The notes under the pieces are model-generated. The model saw only the letters and a list, made by a program, of their open reading frames with translations, was not told the origin of the DNA and ran no database searches. Position numbers and translations under genes: made by a program. A stretch of DNA of 64,000 nt from Trifolium pratense (Eukaryota > Streptophyta > Magnoliopsida > Fabales > Fabaceae). The stretch is from contig NC_060062.1 in the NCBI RefSeq assembly GCF_020283565.1, positions 30,378,251-30,442,250 of the forward strand, read 5' to 3'. This document shows, piece after piece, positions 1-19,900 of the stretch; the stretch's first letter is position 1, and each line of letters begins with the position of its first letter.

Positions 1-1658
1 TCTCTATCCTTCCATGTCCTCTACCTATAGCTCATATTATTAATAAAAAAGAAAATAAGATATATACAATAACTGGCGGGCGGACATATACCTAACCCAG
101 GGAGTCCACACAAAAGCGCGTAGAACAAGAAAATAAATCAACTTCTAGTTAATCCTAAAAGATAAAATAGAAATCCTAGATAATTGAGGCGAATTGACGA
201 CTGTCAGCACGAAAACGGTCCAACGTACCCACACTACTCCCTGCGTCAAGCAGCAAGCGTTGATACTTTTTCAAGCAATACAGTCCGAAATCAATGAATG
301 ATACGGATATTGAAATATCATCCACTGACAAAACAAATCTTGTTGGACAACCAAAGCAACCAGAACCATTTGAAAGTCAGATCGAGGGATATTGGTCAAT
401 CAATGGAATTGAGCACCACAAACACGATAATCGCCAAAATAACCATCGAACCCCTTAGTGTGATGAACGACACTACCGCCAACACGGTGTATCACACACC
501 AAACCCTTTTGAACATTATCAAGCTGAGACAGAACTTGATGAATTCGGAACATGACTACCCTATTTATGCCAAACTAGCGGGCCAGGCAGGCGCGTTCCG
601 CGCCTGCCTGTGTCTAACTTATGTACCCAAAAAAAAAATACGTCTTATGTTATGGTGAGTTTATTAATAAAAGATTTTTGTTGCTACTAAAAAAAAGCAA
701 GGGTAATGTTGGTATTATGAAAATTCTACCCCAAAACTTATGTATTCTTTTTATATATTATAGTATAGAATAAATATAGATGAAAAAACCATAAAAAAAA
801 GAGAGGAAGTTAAGGGCAATTATGGAATAATTAAAAAACCATAAAGAATGTTAAGGGCAAAATTGACCAAAAAAAATCCAGCCCAAACTCCCTTATCCAC
901 TTTATATATTGTTATAGAATAGATAAAACAATATCCATATTATATATAGTAAATAAATTGAGTGTGGGATCTAAGTGCATGAATAAGACACCATAGGAAA
1001 GATTTCAAGAATAACTTATTTATAAATTAATTCCTATATTGTGGCTCTGAAATAAATTCTTTATTATATGCTAATTTATCAATCTTTAATTTACAAAACT
1101 AATTTTCTTATACTGACATTCGAACCATATTAGACGATCCAGGAGGCTGGACACTGATGGTGAAAACTCAAAAAAAAAAAATTAATTAAGTTCTAAAATT
1201 AAATATAAATTATTAACAAAATATCCATATCTTTTTTGTTGTTTTTTGAGTTTAATTGTTTATATGGTTAGTATAAAAAGTTTTACACCGCAAATAAATT
1301 ATAATCAATTAAATGAATGAATTTATAACTATTTATAATTAAAGTTAAATATTTTTATCAATCTAATTATAATCGATTGACATTGTATATTATTATTTTT
1401 ATTTATTTTTTATTTACTTTCCTAATGGGGGAATATAATATAAAAAAGGTAGAAGAGCCTGAACTAGGTAACCATATTTGAAAAGCAATTAATTTTCTGG
1501 TAAAGAAAAGCAATTAATTTTAATTTGTCCTTTTCTACACCTTAATTAACAAACAAATATCACCAAATGACTCATCTTGCAGTTTTTCTTGCATAAAAAG
1601 CTCACATTCATACAAATGTTATAGATGCAATTTCAACTAATTAAAATCATCACATGTT
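1..1658. other. Upstream region of the beta-glucosidase gene; no gene recognised
   Basis: An open frame at 298-555 and an overlapping one starting at 295 match no family I recognise, so neither is called as a gene. A GC-rich perfect hairpin lies at 584-610. The rest is AT-rich with poly-A/T runs. A TATA-like TATAAAAAA lies at 1439-1447, about 210 bases before the start codon of the gene at 1659; this spacing is long for a plant core promoter unless the 5' UTR is long. Confidence 0.4.
584..617 (+). repeat. GC-rich 12-bp perfect hairpin followed by CTAA
   Basis: The left arm CAGGCAGGCGCG (584-595) and right arm CGCGCCTGCCTG (599-610) pair perfectly around a TTC loop. CTAA follows at 614-617. 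A short GC hairpin just before CTRR is the usual form of a Helitron 3' end, and the window happens to open with TC. However, the distance is short and the base after CTAA is C rather than the expected T. This is a candidate only. Confidence 0.3.
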
Positions 1659-9054
<7,396 letters not shown>

Positions 9055-9228
9055 ACTTTCTAATATTTATATGTATGTATCTTGTTACGATAAGTAATGT
9101 AACAAGATTTATAAAAGAATCATATATGAAGTAGTTACATGTGATTGTTCTTTCTCAAAAGAAATTATGTGATTCATTATATTATGGTTTCTGCGTATAT
9201 TTAGTCTTCTCTCGCTATGTTTCAACAA

Positions 9229-10235
9229 TCACAGCGCTACATCCCTTTCAAGTTTCAACCCCAACCACGACCACACTAATAACATGCATACATTAAAAGA
9301 AATTTTGACACAAACACATGATAGATTATGAGGATCAGAAGAAATACCTCTCTTAAAAAATTGAGATTTAGTTGGTAATCTATCTTTAGAAATTAAAGCT
9401 TGCAAGAGAATCACCAACCCCGGTCAAAAAGTCCTCTTCATTGCTTCAAGTGTTCACCCGATCAAAAAAGTTTTGAAAATCTATTAGCAAGTCTTTCTTC
9501 TCCTACTTAAACACCATTCTCCTCCGCTGTTAGGACCAACTCGAGACGCTCCATTAAAGTACTTCCTTTTGATAGGTGTCAAAGCCTTCAATATCTTCTT
9601 GGGTCCCTAACAAAACCAAAAGAAGAAAGAAAAAAAGAGGTAAGCATGATAGGACAAAATTTATTAAGGTTAATTTACCTCCTAAAGATGAGTGTCTTCC
9701 TTTCCATGAAATAAGTTTATTTTACATTGCTCCAATTCAACCACCGATTTCCATGTTCAGCATTTCGTTCGATTGGATCCCACTAGCTAGTAATCCTAGG
9801 AACTTAAATTGAATGTTGCCAATACAACAATACAAAAACTTTGAGGTGACATTTAGAAAGGATTCTTCCACGTTAACCTCAACAAAACTTCATTTCGAGA
9901 AATTCAACCTAAACTCGGAGCACAAATCAAAACCCATATGAATAGCTTTAATACACCCTAAATTCTCCCAAGAGACATCAAGGAACAAAATAGTAGCCTC
10001 TGAGAATTGAAGAATGGCGAAAGGTATTGTCGTTCGATGCAACTTTGGTAACCAACCTAGATCAGCATTTTATGATCACTAAGATATTCCATTCTAAGGT
10101 TCCACATAATTTGAATATCTTCTTCCAAAGGACTAACATTAATTAACTAGTATGGACAAATTGAAGTTGAAAGTACATGCCTAATCCACTTCCTCTATGT
10201 ATCACAAAAATTCAATCTACCAAGCATATATTCAA
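9229..10235 (-). pseudogene. L1-type LINE relic, RT and C-terminal zinc region
   Basis: Read right to left, the minus strand gives a degenerate reverse-transcriptase stretch (LQFSEATILFLDVSWENL, about 10050-9990), the conserved zone downstream of the RT core (about 9950-9740), and the zf-RVT-like C-terminal region (KDRLPTKSQFFKRGI, about 9400-9340). Several stops and frameshifts are present and the catalytic YADD-type box is lost. The part from about 9735 to 10235 recurs as a second copy at 11038-11490. Confidence 0.7.
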
Positions 10236-10566
10236 GAAATTCTCTATTACTATCTGAATCATAATCATAAGTTTCTTTTAGGGGGAAAGAATAATGCAGC
10301 GATTAATTATATATGTATAACAAAAAAATAAAAGTATTGAATAAAATTATGCACCTCGAATTTGATGATATAAGGAAAATAAGCCAGATGAGGAATATTA
10401 TCCCAAAGAAAATTGAAAAATCTATAACTTACAGGTGAATTATATGAAGTGAAAAAGTTCAAACTTAATAGGTGCGATAGAAGCAAAAACACTACAATTT
10501 CATCAGCGGCTTGTTCAATGAATTAACTTTGTACTAATTATATTTAACGAAAACAATAAGCACAAA

Positions 10567-10639
10567 TCCGTTGTAGTCTAGTTGGTCAGGATATTCGGCT
10601 CTCACCCGAAAGACCCGGGTTCAAGTCCCGGCAACGGAA
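10567..10639 (+). tRNA. tRNA-Glu (CTC anticodon)
   Basis: The 73-nt sequence folds as a standard cloverleaf. The acceptor arms TCCGTTG (10567-10573) and CAACGGA (10632-10638) pair fully and A is the discriminator base. The anticodon loop reads CTCTCAC with anticodon CTC. The T arm has GGGTTCAAGTCCC, and the A and B internal promoter boxes are intact. A run of eight T after TTTTA, a few bases downstream, is a good polymerase III terminator. No intron. It matches the usual plant tRNA-Glu and looks functional. Confidence 0.96.
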
Positions 10640-11037
10640 TTGTTTTATTTTTTTTCAAATATTTCTATTGCAACGAATATGCTTTTTAGAGCAAAATGAC
10701 AAACAATTACTCCTACCACCCCCACAATATCTCTATCATGCTCAACTTTTATAAAGATGGTAGTATTTTTGGGTTAATAGAAGAGGGAAAAATATGATTC
10801 ATATGACATCTATGTCTTTTCAACCATATAAATGAAAAACTACTTTTATTTTTTTTATAAGCAAATTTGTATTAATAAGAAGTACAAGAGGTATTCAATC
10901 CTAACAATACAAAATAAAAGCTATAAAGCTTCAAATCAAATGCTTTGTAAACGGTATAAAAGGTTATTACACCAATTAAAAAAATAAGTAACATGTTTTG
11001 TGTCCCGCTATACAACTAAATCAATGCCAAGAGATGA

Positions 11038-11490
11038 ATTCAACCACCGATTTCCATGTACTGCATTTCGCTCGATTGGACCCTACTAGTAATCCTAGGA
11101 ACTTAAATTGGATGTTGCCAATACAACAATACAAGAACTTTGAGGCCACATTTAGAAAGAATCCTTCCACGTTAACCTCGACAAAATTTCATTTCGAGAA
11201 ATTAACCCTAAACCCGGAGCACAAATCAAAACCCTTATAAATAGCTTTGATACACCGCAAATTCTCCCAAAAGGACATTAAAGAACAAAATAGTAACATC
11301 CGCAAATTGAAGAATTGCGACAGGTATTGTCGTCTGATGTAACTTTGGTAACCAACCTATATTAGAATTGTATGACCACTAAGATATTCCATTCTACGGT
11401 TCGGTTCCACATAATTTGAAAGTACATGCCTAATCCACTTCCTCTATGTATCACAAAAATCCAAATCCAATCTACCAATCATATATTCAC
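11038..11490 (-). pseudogene. Second LINE relic, direct duplicate of the first
   Basis: This stretch repeats 9735-10235 in the same orientation with scattered substitutions. It lacks about 65 bp present in the first copy; the deletion endpoints share a short TTGAA, which suggests slippage or microhomology deletion. It stops where the left end of the hAT element at 11488 begins. Coding frames are broken. Confidence 0.7.
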
Positions 11491-12071
11491 GCTGTTTCTA
11501 CGATTTTGGTGGCATATGGTCGATTATATAATTTGGGTCTAACTACTATAAATGATATAAAAAATTTGAATTCTTAAAAACATCAAATTTTTTATTTAAT
11601 ATCAAAATACTCATACAAAACACCTCCTACGAGTATTTTTAGTTGCAAATTCATTTATAATTGTTTCTATATCAATATGTTCTATTATTTCTTTCTTAAT
11701 ACATAAAATGACTAAATTATTCAACCTTTCTTGTTAAATTAACGGTCTCAAGTAGTTTTTCAACAATTTGTACTTCGAAAAACTTCTTTCATACATCAAC
11801 ATTAGGCAGATACATTTACAACACTTTCAATTTAGAAAAATAGATCATCTACATCAACACATAACAAATCCTTAAGAGAAAAAGCAGTCTAAAAATTTGT
11901 GCAAGGTTTTTTTTAATTCATCATTATCCAATGATTTCAACATTTTTGGATCAAATGCAAGACTTTGTCAATAGTCATGCTAGATACAAAGTACTCATTT
12001 CTATCAAGGCTCTCAGATTTTAGTTTTTTACGTCAACTCGTTTTGGCTAAGTGAAATCGAAACGTAGATTT

Positions 12072-13777
12072 TGAAGTAACAAGGTTTGTCACAAGGAAGG
12101 GGGGTTTGAATTGTGACCCTTTAAAATTTTCTACTGCAAAATAAGGTTAGACAATAACAGCCTACAAAAGCTTGATGGTTAGATCAACTGGAGAACGTTC
12201 TCCTTAAAATGTAAGTGCAAATAATCAAGTGATTAGTGTGTATAGTGTTTGCACAAAATAAGAGAGTAAGGGAGAAGAGAAATACACAAAGAATTTATCC
12301 TGGTTCACCCCTTAATAGTATGGGCTACTCCAGTCCCCACTTGCGTGAGATTATCCACTATAATCTAGACCAAGATTACAGAAACTTCCCTTTGATCTAA
12401 GCCCAGATCAAAGAACCCTTTATGACCTAAATCCAGATCACAAAGTATCCAGCTATTCAGCTGATCTACCTTTACAAGGTAACCTCAATCAATTATACCC
12501 AATTGACTTGAGAGAATCCTAATGATTTTTCAATGGTTTCTTTGGATCTAAGCTTATACACCTAACCGGATGTGAAGCTTACAAATTGATACACTCAAAG
12601 TACTCTACAAATATATGATCCTAGATTTCTAAAGAGCTTTAGAGTATGAGTGAAAAGAAGAGCTTGATTGCTTGAGATGGAATGTATTTAGATTGCTTTG
12701 TGTGCTTCAAGTTCTTACTCTTCCCATTAAACCAACGTGCTATTTATAGATGGAGATGCTCCCTTGTTGCTTGGACATCACACATATTCGTTGTGAGTGG
12801 AGAAATAGCCGTTGAGAGACAAACAAACCAGCCCATGTGATTCTGTCCTTCAGATGCTTCAGGAGATCGTTCTTCTCATGGTCTCTGACAGTCACTTGTA
12901 CTTGTTGGTCAGAAATATTCTTTGGCCAACTGTAAATGGGTTGTCTCTGAGTGTATATCCGTTGCAAATGTATTTCCCATGTGGGAAAATAAGATTTGAA
13001 TTCATTTGGATAAGATTGCCACCTAAGTGCAGAAACTGGGAGATCATTCTCCAGGACGTTGGAGACCATTCTCTGAGATGGTGTGGATAAGGTCCAACGA
13101 AAATATAGCTGTTGCAAGTTGTTGCAAGTTGTCAACCAGCTGTAAACTCTTCATCAAAGGCATAGAGTAGCCACTGTTCACTTGTCCTTCAAAGGACACA
13201 TGAATAGTGAGATAAGTACTATTTTATGGGAGAATGTAGCCACCCATGTCATAAGCTTGTACTTTGGATCAGATATGAACCTTCATTGCAAGCTGTATGT
13301 ACTTGTTGCTGAGTTCTCATTGGTCTAGATTAACTTCTTTAATGATGTTCTTGGAGAACATAAAGCCTTGTTGCAAGATGTGAAGTTATTATTCCTTAAA
13401 GAAGCTTATTCGAGTAAGCTCAAGAACCAAAATCAATTCCTTGCCTTAAATGACTTATTTGCACTGTTATGATCCTTTAATAAGTCCAACTTAAAAAGTT
13501 CTTTCTTGTCTTGTACCAGTTGACTTGAATAAGTGCTTATGCTTTAGAACACACAAGTCTGGAGACCAATCTGAGATCATTCTTCTACTGCAGATTTGTC
13601 TAAAACTTGTTTGATTCTTTTCTTATGAGTGAAACAAGGTTAATTTAATCCATTGCATCTGTTCTTAAATTAAATCACTCAAGAGCACTTGTTAGATCAC
13701 AAAATGATCAGAATCAAATTAAAATTTAATTAAGGGTTGTTATCTTTAAAACATCAAAATAGGATTTTGTCTCAACA
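12072..13777 (-). repeat. 3' LTR of the Sirevirus
   Basis: 1706 bp, on the plus strand starting TGAAGTAACAAGG and ending TTTTGTCTCAACA (TG...CA ends). It contains several palindromic GGAGAxxxTTCTCC motifs (12190-12203, 13039-13052 and weaker copies). Open frames inside, present in both LTR copies, show no family resemblance and are not called. Confidence 0.93.
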
Positions 13778-14236
13778 ATCTCCCCCTTTTTGATGATGAC
13801 AAAACCTTTAATTAATTTTTGATTGTGATTCTGATTAAACCATATTCAGTAATAATACTTGTGATTTAATCATATAAAGCTCCCCCTCAATTTTAGCATT
13901 CTTTATCAATTTATAAAATATGCAAATGCAAATTGAGTAAAAATATGTAAAGACATAAATTTGAATCAAACATAACATTCATTAATCAAACTCATAATCA
14001 GAGAATATGACATTGTTCAGGTACATGATTAATGATTCAAAAAGGTGATTCAAAACATAATCTAAGTTCTTAGAATTCAAACAACATACAATTAGAAGTT
14101 GAAACTAAGACAACTTCCAACTATATCTACAAATTCTAAGACTGAAGTACATAAGGCAAACAACAACATAATCAAAAGAGTTTTTCAAAATATCATAATC
14201 TCCCCCTAATTACTACAGAATTCATTCTCCCCCTTT
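13778..14236 (-). other. Multiplied polypurine tracts of the Sirevirus
   Basis: Four G-rich tracts, read on the minus strand, stand between the env-like ORF and the 3' LTR: AAAAAGGGGGAGAT directly beside the LTR (13778-13791), AGGGGGAGC (13879-13887), TTAGGGGGAGA (14199-14208) and CAAAAGGGGGAGAA (about 14225-14237). The one at the LTR is the presumed plus-strand primer. Duplicated tracts of this kind are a known feature of Sireviruses. Confidence 0.8.
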
Positions 14237-14274
14237 TGTCAACAGCAAAAAGGCTTGGGAGGTATGAAGGAGTG

Positions 14275-16461
14275 CTACTGAGGATCTGCAGGAGAGGAAG
14301 GATCAGAGTTAGAGTCTTTGCCAAGTTCTGGAAAATCTGGAACTTGTGGAGGAGGATTTGATGGAGGTGGATTGATGCGCATTGCTGGGCAAAATTCTTC
14401 AATGAGCCAGGTCCTAAAGAGCTGGTGCTCATGGATAGTGTAGTTCATCAGAGTGTTGTTGATCTTGATGGCTTGAAAGAGCTTAGCCATATCTTTCTCA
14501 ACTTTTGACTTTTTGATGGGTCTTGAGTCAAAAGGAGGTATATTTGCAGAGTTTTGGAATGCAGCAGAATCAGTTGATGGGTAGCTAGTGCAGAAAGAGT
14601 TCATGGAAGCAAAGTTTTGAGGGAAGGATGGCAGAGATGGACCAGCATCAGTATAGATAGGCTGATGGATTTTTGAAAAATCTGAAGGAGTTGAAATGAA
14701 ATTTTTCAGAAAATCTGTGGTGTCAAAGGAGGTTTGTGGAGAGGTTAATAAAGGTGAGAAGATGGATGTATTGACAGGATTATTAATGGTTGAAAAGTTA
14801 TTATCCAAGACAGAGGTGTGAGGATTTTGAGGGTTGCCAAAATCATTTCTTAGGTTATCAAACTCTAGGGATACAAAAGGATTGAACTGAGCAGAAGTGG
14901 TTTTTTCACTCACAGTTTCTTTGGTTTGTTCTGTTGGAGCTGAGACTGGGAGAATGATCTCTGGATGGTCTCCCTGCTGTGTTGTCACAGCTTCAGCTAG
15001 AAGGTTCAGATTGCTATCCTTTTCAAAATCTTCTCTTTTTCTTTTCTGGCTTGGATCAGGAATGGTGTGGTCTTCAATATCTCCTATGAACTTCATTCTT
15101 CCAATATTCTTTAGGGAGAATGTGGTAGATGAATTCTTTCCTTCTTCTCCTTCAAAGCTTACTTTGAATTTGTTAAAGACTCTTGTTAGAAACATTCCAT
15201 AAGGAAGAGTGACTTTTCTGGATTCATTTTCAATGACAGAAACCATATGTTTGAGCATGACAAAGGGTAGGTTGAGAGGAATTTTGTTGAACATATGATA
15301 CATTATCAACATATCATTGTCAGTGACTTTATCCTTGCTGCCTTTTCTGGGAAAGATGGCATGAAGACACATGTTGTGGAACATTTTGAACACAAGTTTA
15401 AGTTTGGAAGAGGATGGATTTTTGAGAGAGGTTCCGGGTTCATAGATTTCAGACATGAATGTTTCCTTGTTCACTCCTGCCATGGAGAACCAGCTTTCTC
15501 CATACAGTTTGTGACCAGATGAGGGTACATCTAAGAGTTCACTGAGGAGATGTTCAGTGACCTTGAATTTGATTCCTTTGAGTTCAGAGGCAATGTAGGT
15601 TTGTTCAGAGGAAATAACAGCATTGAAGTAAAAAGCTGAGATAAGGTTAGGATAATGAGTTTCTCTAATGTTGAACAAGTTTGTCCATCCAAGAGGGTTG
15701 GTATATTGGGTTAGGTCATGATCTGTGTTTATAAGATCATCAAAGTTATACACTCTACCAGGAAGAACGGGTTTTTTCTTTGAAAAAATTTCAAAACTTT
15801 GTTGACAATCCTCATGAATAAGAGGAGCAGGTTTTTTGAGTTTTCTAATCATGATATCTTCTTCAGAAGATTCAGATTTTGAAGGTTTGGTGTGGTGTTT
15901 GGACGATGAAGGTCTTTTTGAGTAGGTTTTAATTTCAGGAACAGATTTGGCTTTTGGAGAGCCTGAGTGTGTATTTTCTGAATCATCATCAGAGAGAGAG
16001 TACACAGTTTTATCTATTGCTGGTCTTCTCCCAGCACCTGAGGCTAATCTACTTGATTTTCTGACTTTTGAAGCATCAAGTGATTTTGATTTTTTGGTTT
16101 TGGTTGAAGTTGAAGTTTTCTTAGTGATAGGGTTAGTTTTGATTTTTGGAGTGGTGGTTTTGATTTCAGCAGAGGTTTGAGAACATTGAATGGGTTCAAT
16201 GACGGTTTTACAAGTAATTGGAATGGTTCCAATTAAAACTTCAGAGATTTGAATGGTTGTTGGTGGTGGTGATTGTGTTTCAATAGAGGGTTGGTTTGAT
16301 TGAGGCGTATTTGAGGGATTTGATTGAACTTCAATCTCATTTTCACGAGTTGAAAGGGATTTAGAAGAGGTAGAGGAGGATGATTTGGTACCTGACTTTT
16401 GAGAAGAGGATGAACAACTTTCCATTTTGTTCTTGTTTGCAGGTTTCTTCAAACGAGCCAT
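14275..16461 (-). CDS. Env-like ORF of the Sirevirus (728 residues)
   Basis: A single unbroken frame between pol and the 3' LTR. Residues 1 to about 230 are rich in Ser, Lys and Thr. A folded-looking central part (about 235-460) contains FYFN and the pattern found in the plant putative transposon protein / envelope-like proteins common in legumes. The C-terminal third is rich in Asn, Pro and Phe. I see no convincing signal peptide or membrane segment, so an envelope role is not supported by the sequence. It starts 451 bp after the pol stop and probably needs a spliced RNA or another mechanism for translation. Function unknown; the name env-like is positional. Confidence 0.75.
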   Translation of the reverse strand: MARLKKPANKNKMESCSSSSQKSGTKSSSSTSSKSLSTRENEIEVQSNPSNTPQSNQPSIETQSPPPTTIQISEVLIGTIPITCKTVIEPIQCSQTSAEIKTTTPKIKTNPITKKTSTSTKTKKSKSLDASKVRKSSRLASGAGRRPAIDKTVYSLSDDDSENTHSGSPKAKSVPEIKTYSKRPSSSKHHTKPSKSESSEEDIMIRKLKKPAPLIHEDCQQSFEIFSKKKPVLPGRVYNFDDLINTDHDLTQYTNPLGWTNLFNIRETHYPNLISAFYFNAVISSEQTYIASELKGIKFKVTEHLLSELLDVPSSGHKLYGESWFSMAGVNKETFMSEIYEPGTSLKNPSSSKLKLVFKMFHNMCLHAIFPRKGSKDKVTDNDMLIMYHMFNKIPLNLPFVMLKHMVSVIENESRKVTLPYGMFLTRVFNKFKVSFEGEEGKNSSTTFSLKNIGRMKFIGDIEDHTIPDPSQKRKREDFEKDSNLNLLAEAVTTQQGDHPEIILPVSAPTEQTKETVSEKTTSAQFNPFVSLEFDNLRNDFGNPQNPHTSVLDNNFSTINNPVNTSIFSPLLTSPQTSFDTTDFLKNFISTPSDFSKIHQPIYTDAGPSLPSFPQNFASMNSFCTSYPSTDSAAFQNSANIPPFDSRPIKKSKVEKDMAKLFQAIKINNTLMNYTIHEHQLFRTWLIEEFCPAMRINPPPSNPPPQVPDFPELGKDSNSDPSSPADPQ

Positions 16462-16912
16462 GGAAGCAGAATTTGATTTTGGAAGATGAACAGTGGAGAA
16501 GAGATAAGGGTTTGATGAATAGTGGAGAATAGATAAGGATTTTACGGAAGTGATGATGAAAGAGTGTAGATTTTGTTTTGATTAAATAAACCACTAATGA
16601 GAGAGTGTCTAGAGAATAGGAAAGGATTTGATAGATAGGTTAGGTGTAGCTTAGTACAATTATGAATAGTTGCAAATTGTACTTAGGAAAACTAAAAGGA
16701 GAGAGAGAGATAGTTAAGGCGTGAGAAAGAGAGAGACAAATGTCATGGGAAGAGTAAAGGACTTAAAAATTATAATTAATTTAAGAAATAAACATTTAAG
16801 AGTTTTCAGTCAAAACTTAGATCATTTTTAAGACCTGATTTTTTTTTTTTTGTTCAGGGAAAGAATGTTCTCCTGACGTTCTCCAAGAGGAGAAACTTTG
16901 TCTCAACAATAT

Positions 16913-19900
16913 TCAGCTGGGATTTTTTATAATTCTTAAATTTTCTTTAATAAAATTAAAACGATCTTCAGTTAGAGGTTTTGTAAAAATATCAGCTAAT
17001 TGAGATTCAGTATCAACAAATATTAATTCAACATCTTTTTTGCAAACATGGTCACGTATGAAATGATGTTTAATTTCAATATGTTTAGATCTAGAATGCT
17101 GAATGGGATTCTTTGATAAGTTAATGGCACTAGTATTATCACAAAGAATTTTAATATTTGTGTACCTTAGGGAAAAGTCCTCAAGTTGGTTTTTGATCCA
17201 TATCACTTGTGAACAACAATTTGCAGCTGATACATATTCTGCTTCAGTTGTTGAGAGTGCTATGGTGTTTTGCTTCCTACAGCACCAACTTACAAGAGCT
17301 TCACCAAGAAATTGACAAGCACCACTTGTGCTTTTTCTTTCAAGCTTGTCACCAGCATAGTCAGCATCACAATAGGCTTTTAGGTCAAAATGAGATCCCT
17401 TTTTGTACCATAGACCAACATCTGGTGTTCCCACCAAATATCTAAAAATCCTTTTGACTGCTGTAAGGTGAGATTCCCTTGGAGATGTTTGAAATCTTGC
17501 ACAAAGACCAACTGAGAATACAATGTCTGGTCTACTTGCAGTTAAATATAGAAGTGATCCAATCATTCCTCTATATTCTTTTTCAGACACAGTTTTACCA
17601 CTTTCATCTTTGTCTAAATTTGTTGATGGATGCATTGGAGTAGTCATGATCTTTGCTTCATTCATGTTGTACTTCTTGAGAAGATCTTTGATATATTTTT
17701 CTTGACTAATAAAGATTCCATCATCTTGTTGCTTGATTTGCAAGCCAAGAAAGAAACTGAGTTCTCCCATCATGCTCATTTCAAATTCACTTTGCATAAG
17801 GTTTGAAAAGTCCTCGCACATTTTTTCGTTAGTAGCACCAAATATAATATCATCAACATATACTTGCACAATTAATAAATCATTTTCATTTGTTTTTCTA
17901 AAAAGTGTTGTATCAATTTTTCCTCTAGAAAAACCATTTTCAATTAAAAATGAGCTTAATCTATCATACCATGCTCTTGGGGCTTGTTTAAGTCCATATA
18001 AAGCTTTGGTAAGTTTAAAAACATGATTAGGTTTGTGTTCATCTTTAAAACCAGGAGGTTGATGGACATAAACCTCTTCATTTAAAAATCCATTTAGAAA
18101 TGCACTTTTCACATCCATTTGAAAAAGTTTAAGACACTTATGAGATGCATATGCAAGTAATATTCTAATTGCTTCTAACCTTGCTACTGGTGCAAAAGTC
18201 TCATCATAATCTATACCTTCTTGTTGATTATAACCTTGAGCAACAAGTCTTGCTTTGTTGCGAATTACCTTACCATTTTCATCCATTTTATTTCTGAAGA
18301 CCCATCTAGTTCCAATGATAGAATGATCTGTAGGAGCTGGTACTAGTTTCCATACTTCATTCTTTTCAAATTGTGAAAGTTCTTCTTTCATAGCAATTTT
18401 CCATGATTCATCAATGATAGCTTCATCTATGGATTTTGGCTCAATTTGAGAGATCATAGCTAGATTGTTCTCATTAAGTTGAAATGATCTTCTGGTTCTT
18501 ACACCTTCTGCAGTATCGCCTATTATTTGTTCTTGAGGATGATTGTTTACAATCTTCCACGTTTTAGGAGGTTCTTGAGGTGGTGATTCCTGTTCTGCAA
18601 CCTGTTCTTTTGATGAGCTTTGCTCATCTTCATCATCTATTTCTCTTACACATGATATATCATCATATTCATCAAATTTTACATGCATGCTTTCTTCCAA
18701 AGATTTTGATGTTAGATTATAAACTCTATATGCTTTAGATGTTAAAGAGTATCCTAAAAAGATTCCTTTATCAGACTTAGAGTCAAATTTTCCTAGATTG
18801 TCTTTAATATTTAAGATGTAACAATAACACCCAAAAATGTGAAAATAAGAAACATTTGGTTTTTTATCTTTCCAAAGTTCATAAGGGGTTTTGTTCAAAA
18901 CTTTTCTAATAGACATTCTATTCAAGATATAGCAAGCAGTGTTGACAGCTTCAGCCCAAAAGTATTTTTCAACATTGGATTCGTCTATCATAGTTCTTGC
19001 CATTTCTTGTAAGGTTCTATTTTTTCTTTCAACAACTCCGTTTTGTTGAGGAGTTCTTGGGCAAGAAAAGTTGTGAGAAATACCATTTTCATCAAAGAAT
19101 GATTCAAAGTGGGAGTTTTCAAATTCTCCACCATGATCACTTCTTATGGAGATGATATTTGAACCTCTTTCATTTTGAACCTTTTTACAAAAGATTTTAA
19201 AAGATTCAAAAGATTCATCTTTACTTTTTAAAAATAAAACCCATGTGTATCTAGAGTAGTCATCAACAATAACAAAACCATAGTTTTTGCCACCTAGACT
19301 AGTAGTTTTGACAGGTCCAAACAAATCTATGTGAAGTAATTCAAGAGGTCTTTTAGTTGAAATAAAATCTTTAGGTTTAAAACTACTTTTGGTTTGTTTT
19401 CCCTTTGTACAACTTTCACATAGTTTATCTTTGTCAAAACTTATCTTTGGTAATCCTCTTACTAGATCAAGTTGAGAAAGTTTTGCAATTGTTCTCATAT
19501 TTACATGTCCTGCTCTTTTGTGCCAAATCCATTTATCCTTTTCAAGAGATACAAAACATGACTCAATAGGCAGTTCATCTAGATATATGACATATACATT
19601 CTTTTTTCTTGATCCATTAAAAAGAGTTTTTCCAGAAGATATTTGTTTAATTTCGCATGTATGAGTTTTAAAAATAACTTCAAGACCATTATCACATAGT
19701 TGACTAATACTTATTAAGTTATGTTCTAGACCCTCTACATAATGAACATTTTCTAATTTAGCAGAATTAATTTTACCTATTATACCTTTACCTTTGATAC
19801 TAGCTTTTTCATTATTACCAAAGGTAACAGTTCCTCCTTCCTTTTCTTCAAGGGAAAGGAAGCTGTGCCTGTCTCCAGTCATGTGCCTCGAGCAGCCACT

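Noticed and set aside
298..555. 85-codon open frame near the left edge
   Set aside because: No recognisable domain; a second overlapping frame reads equally well; likely chance or part of a repeat.
12740..13135. 131-codon open frame, identical in both Sirevirus LTRs (also at 22420-22815)
   Set aside because: It is duplicated only because the LTR is; no family resemblance, and an overlapping open frame on the other strand suggests chance.
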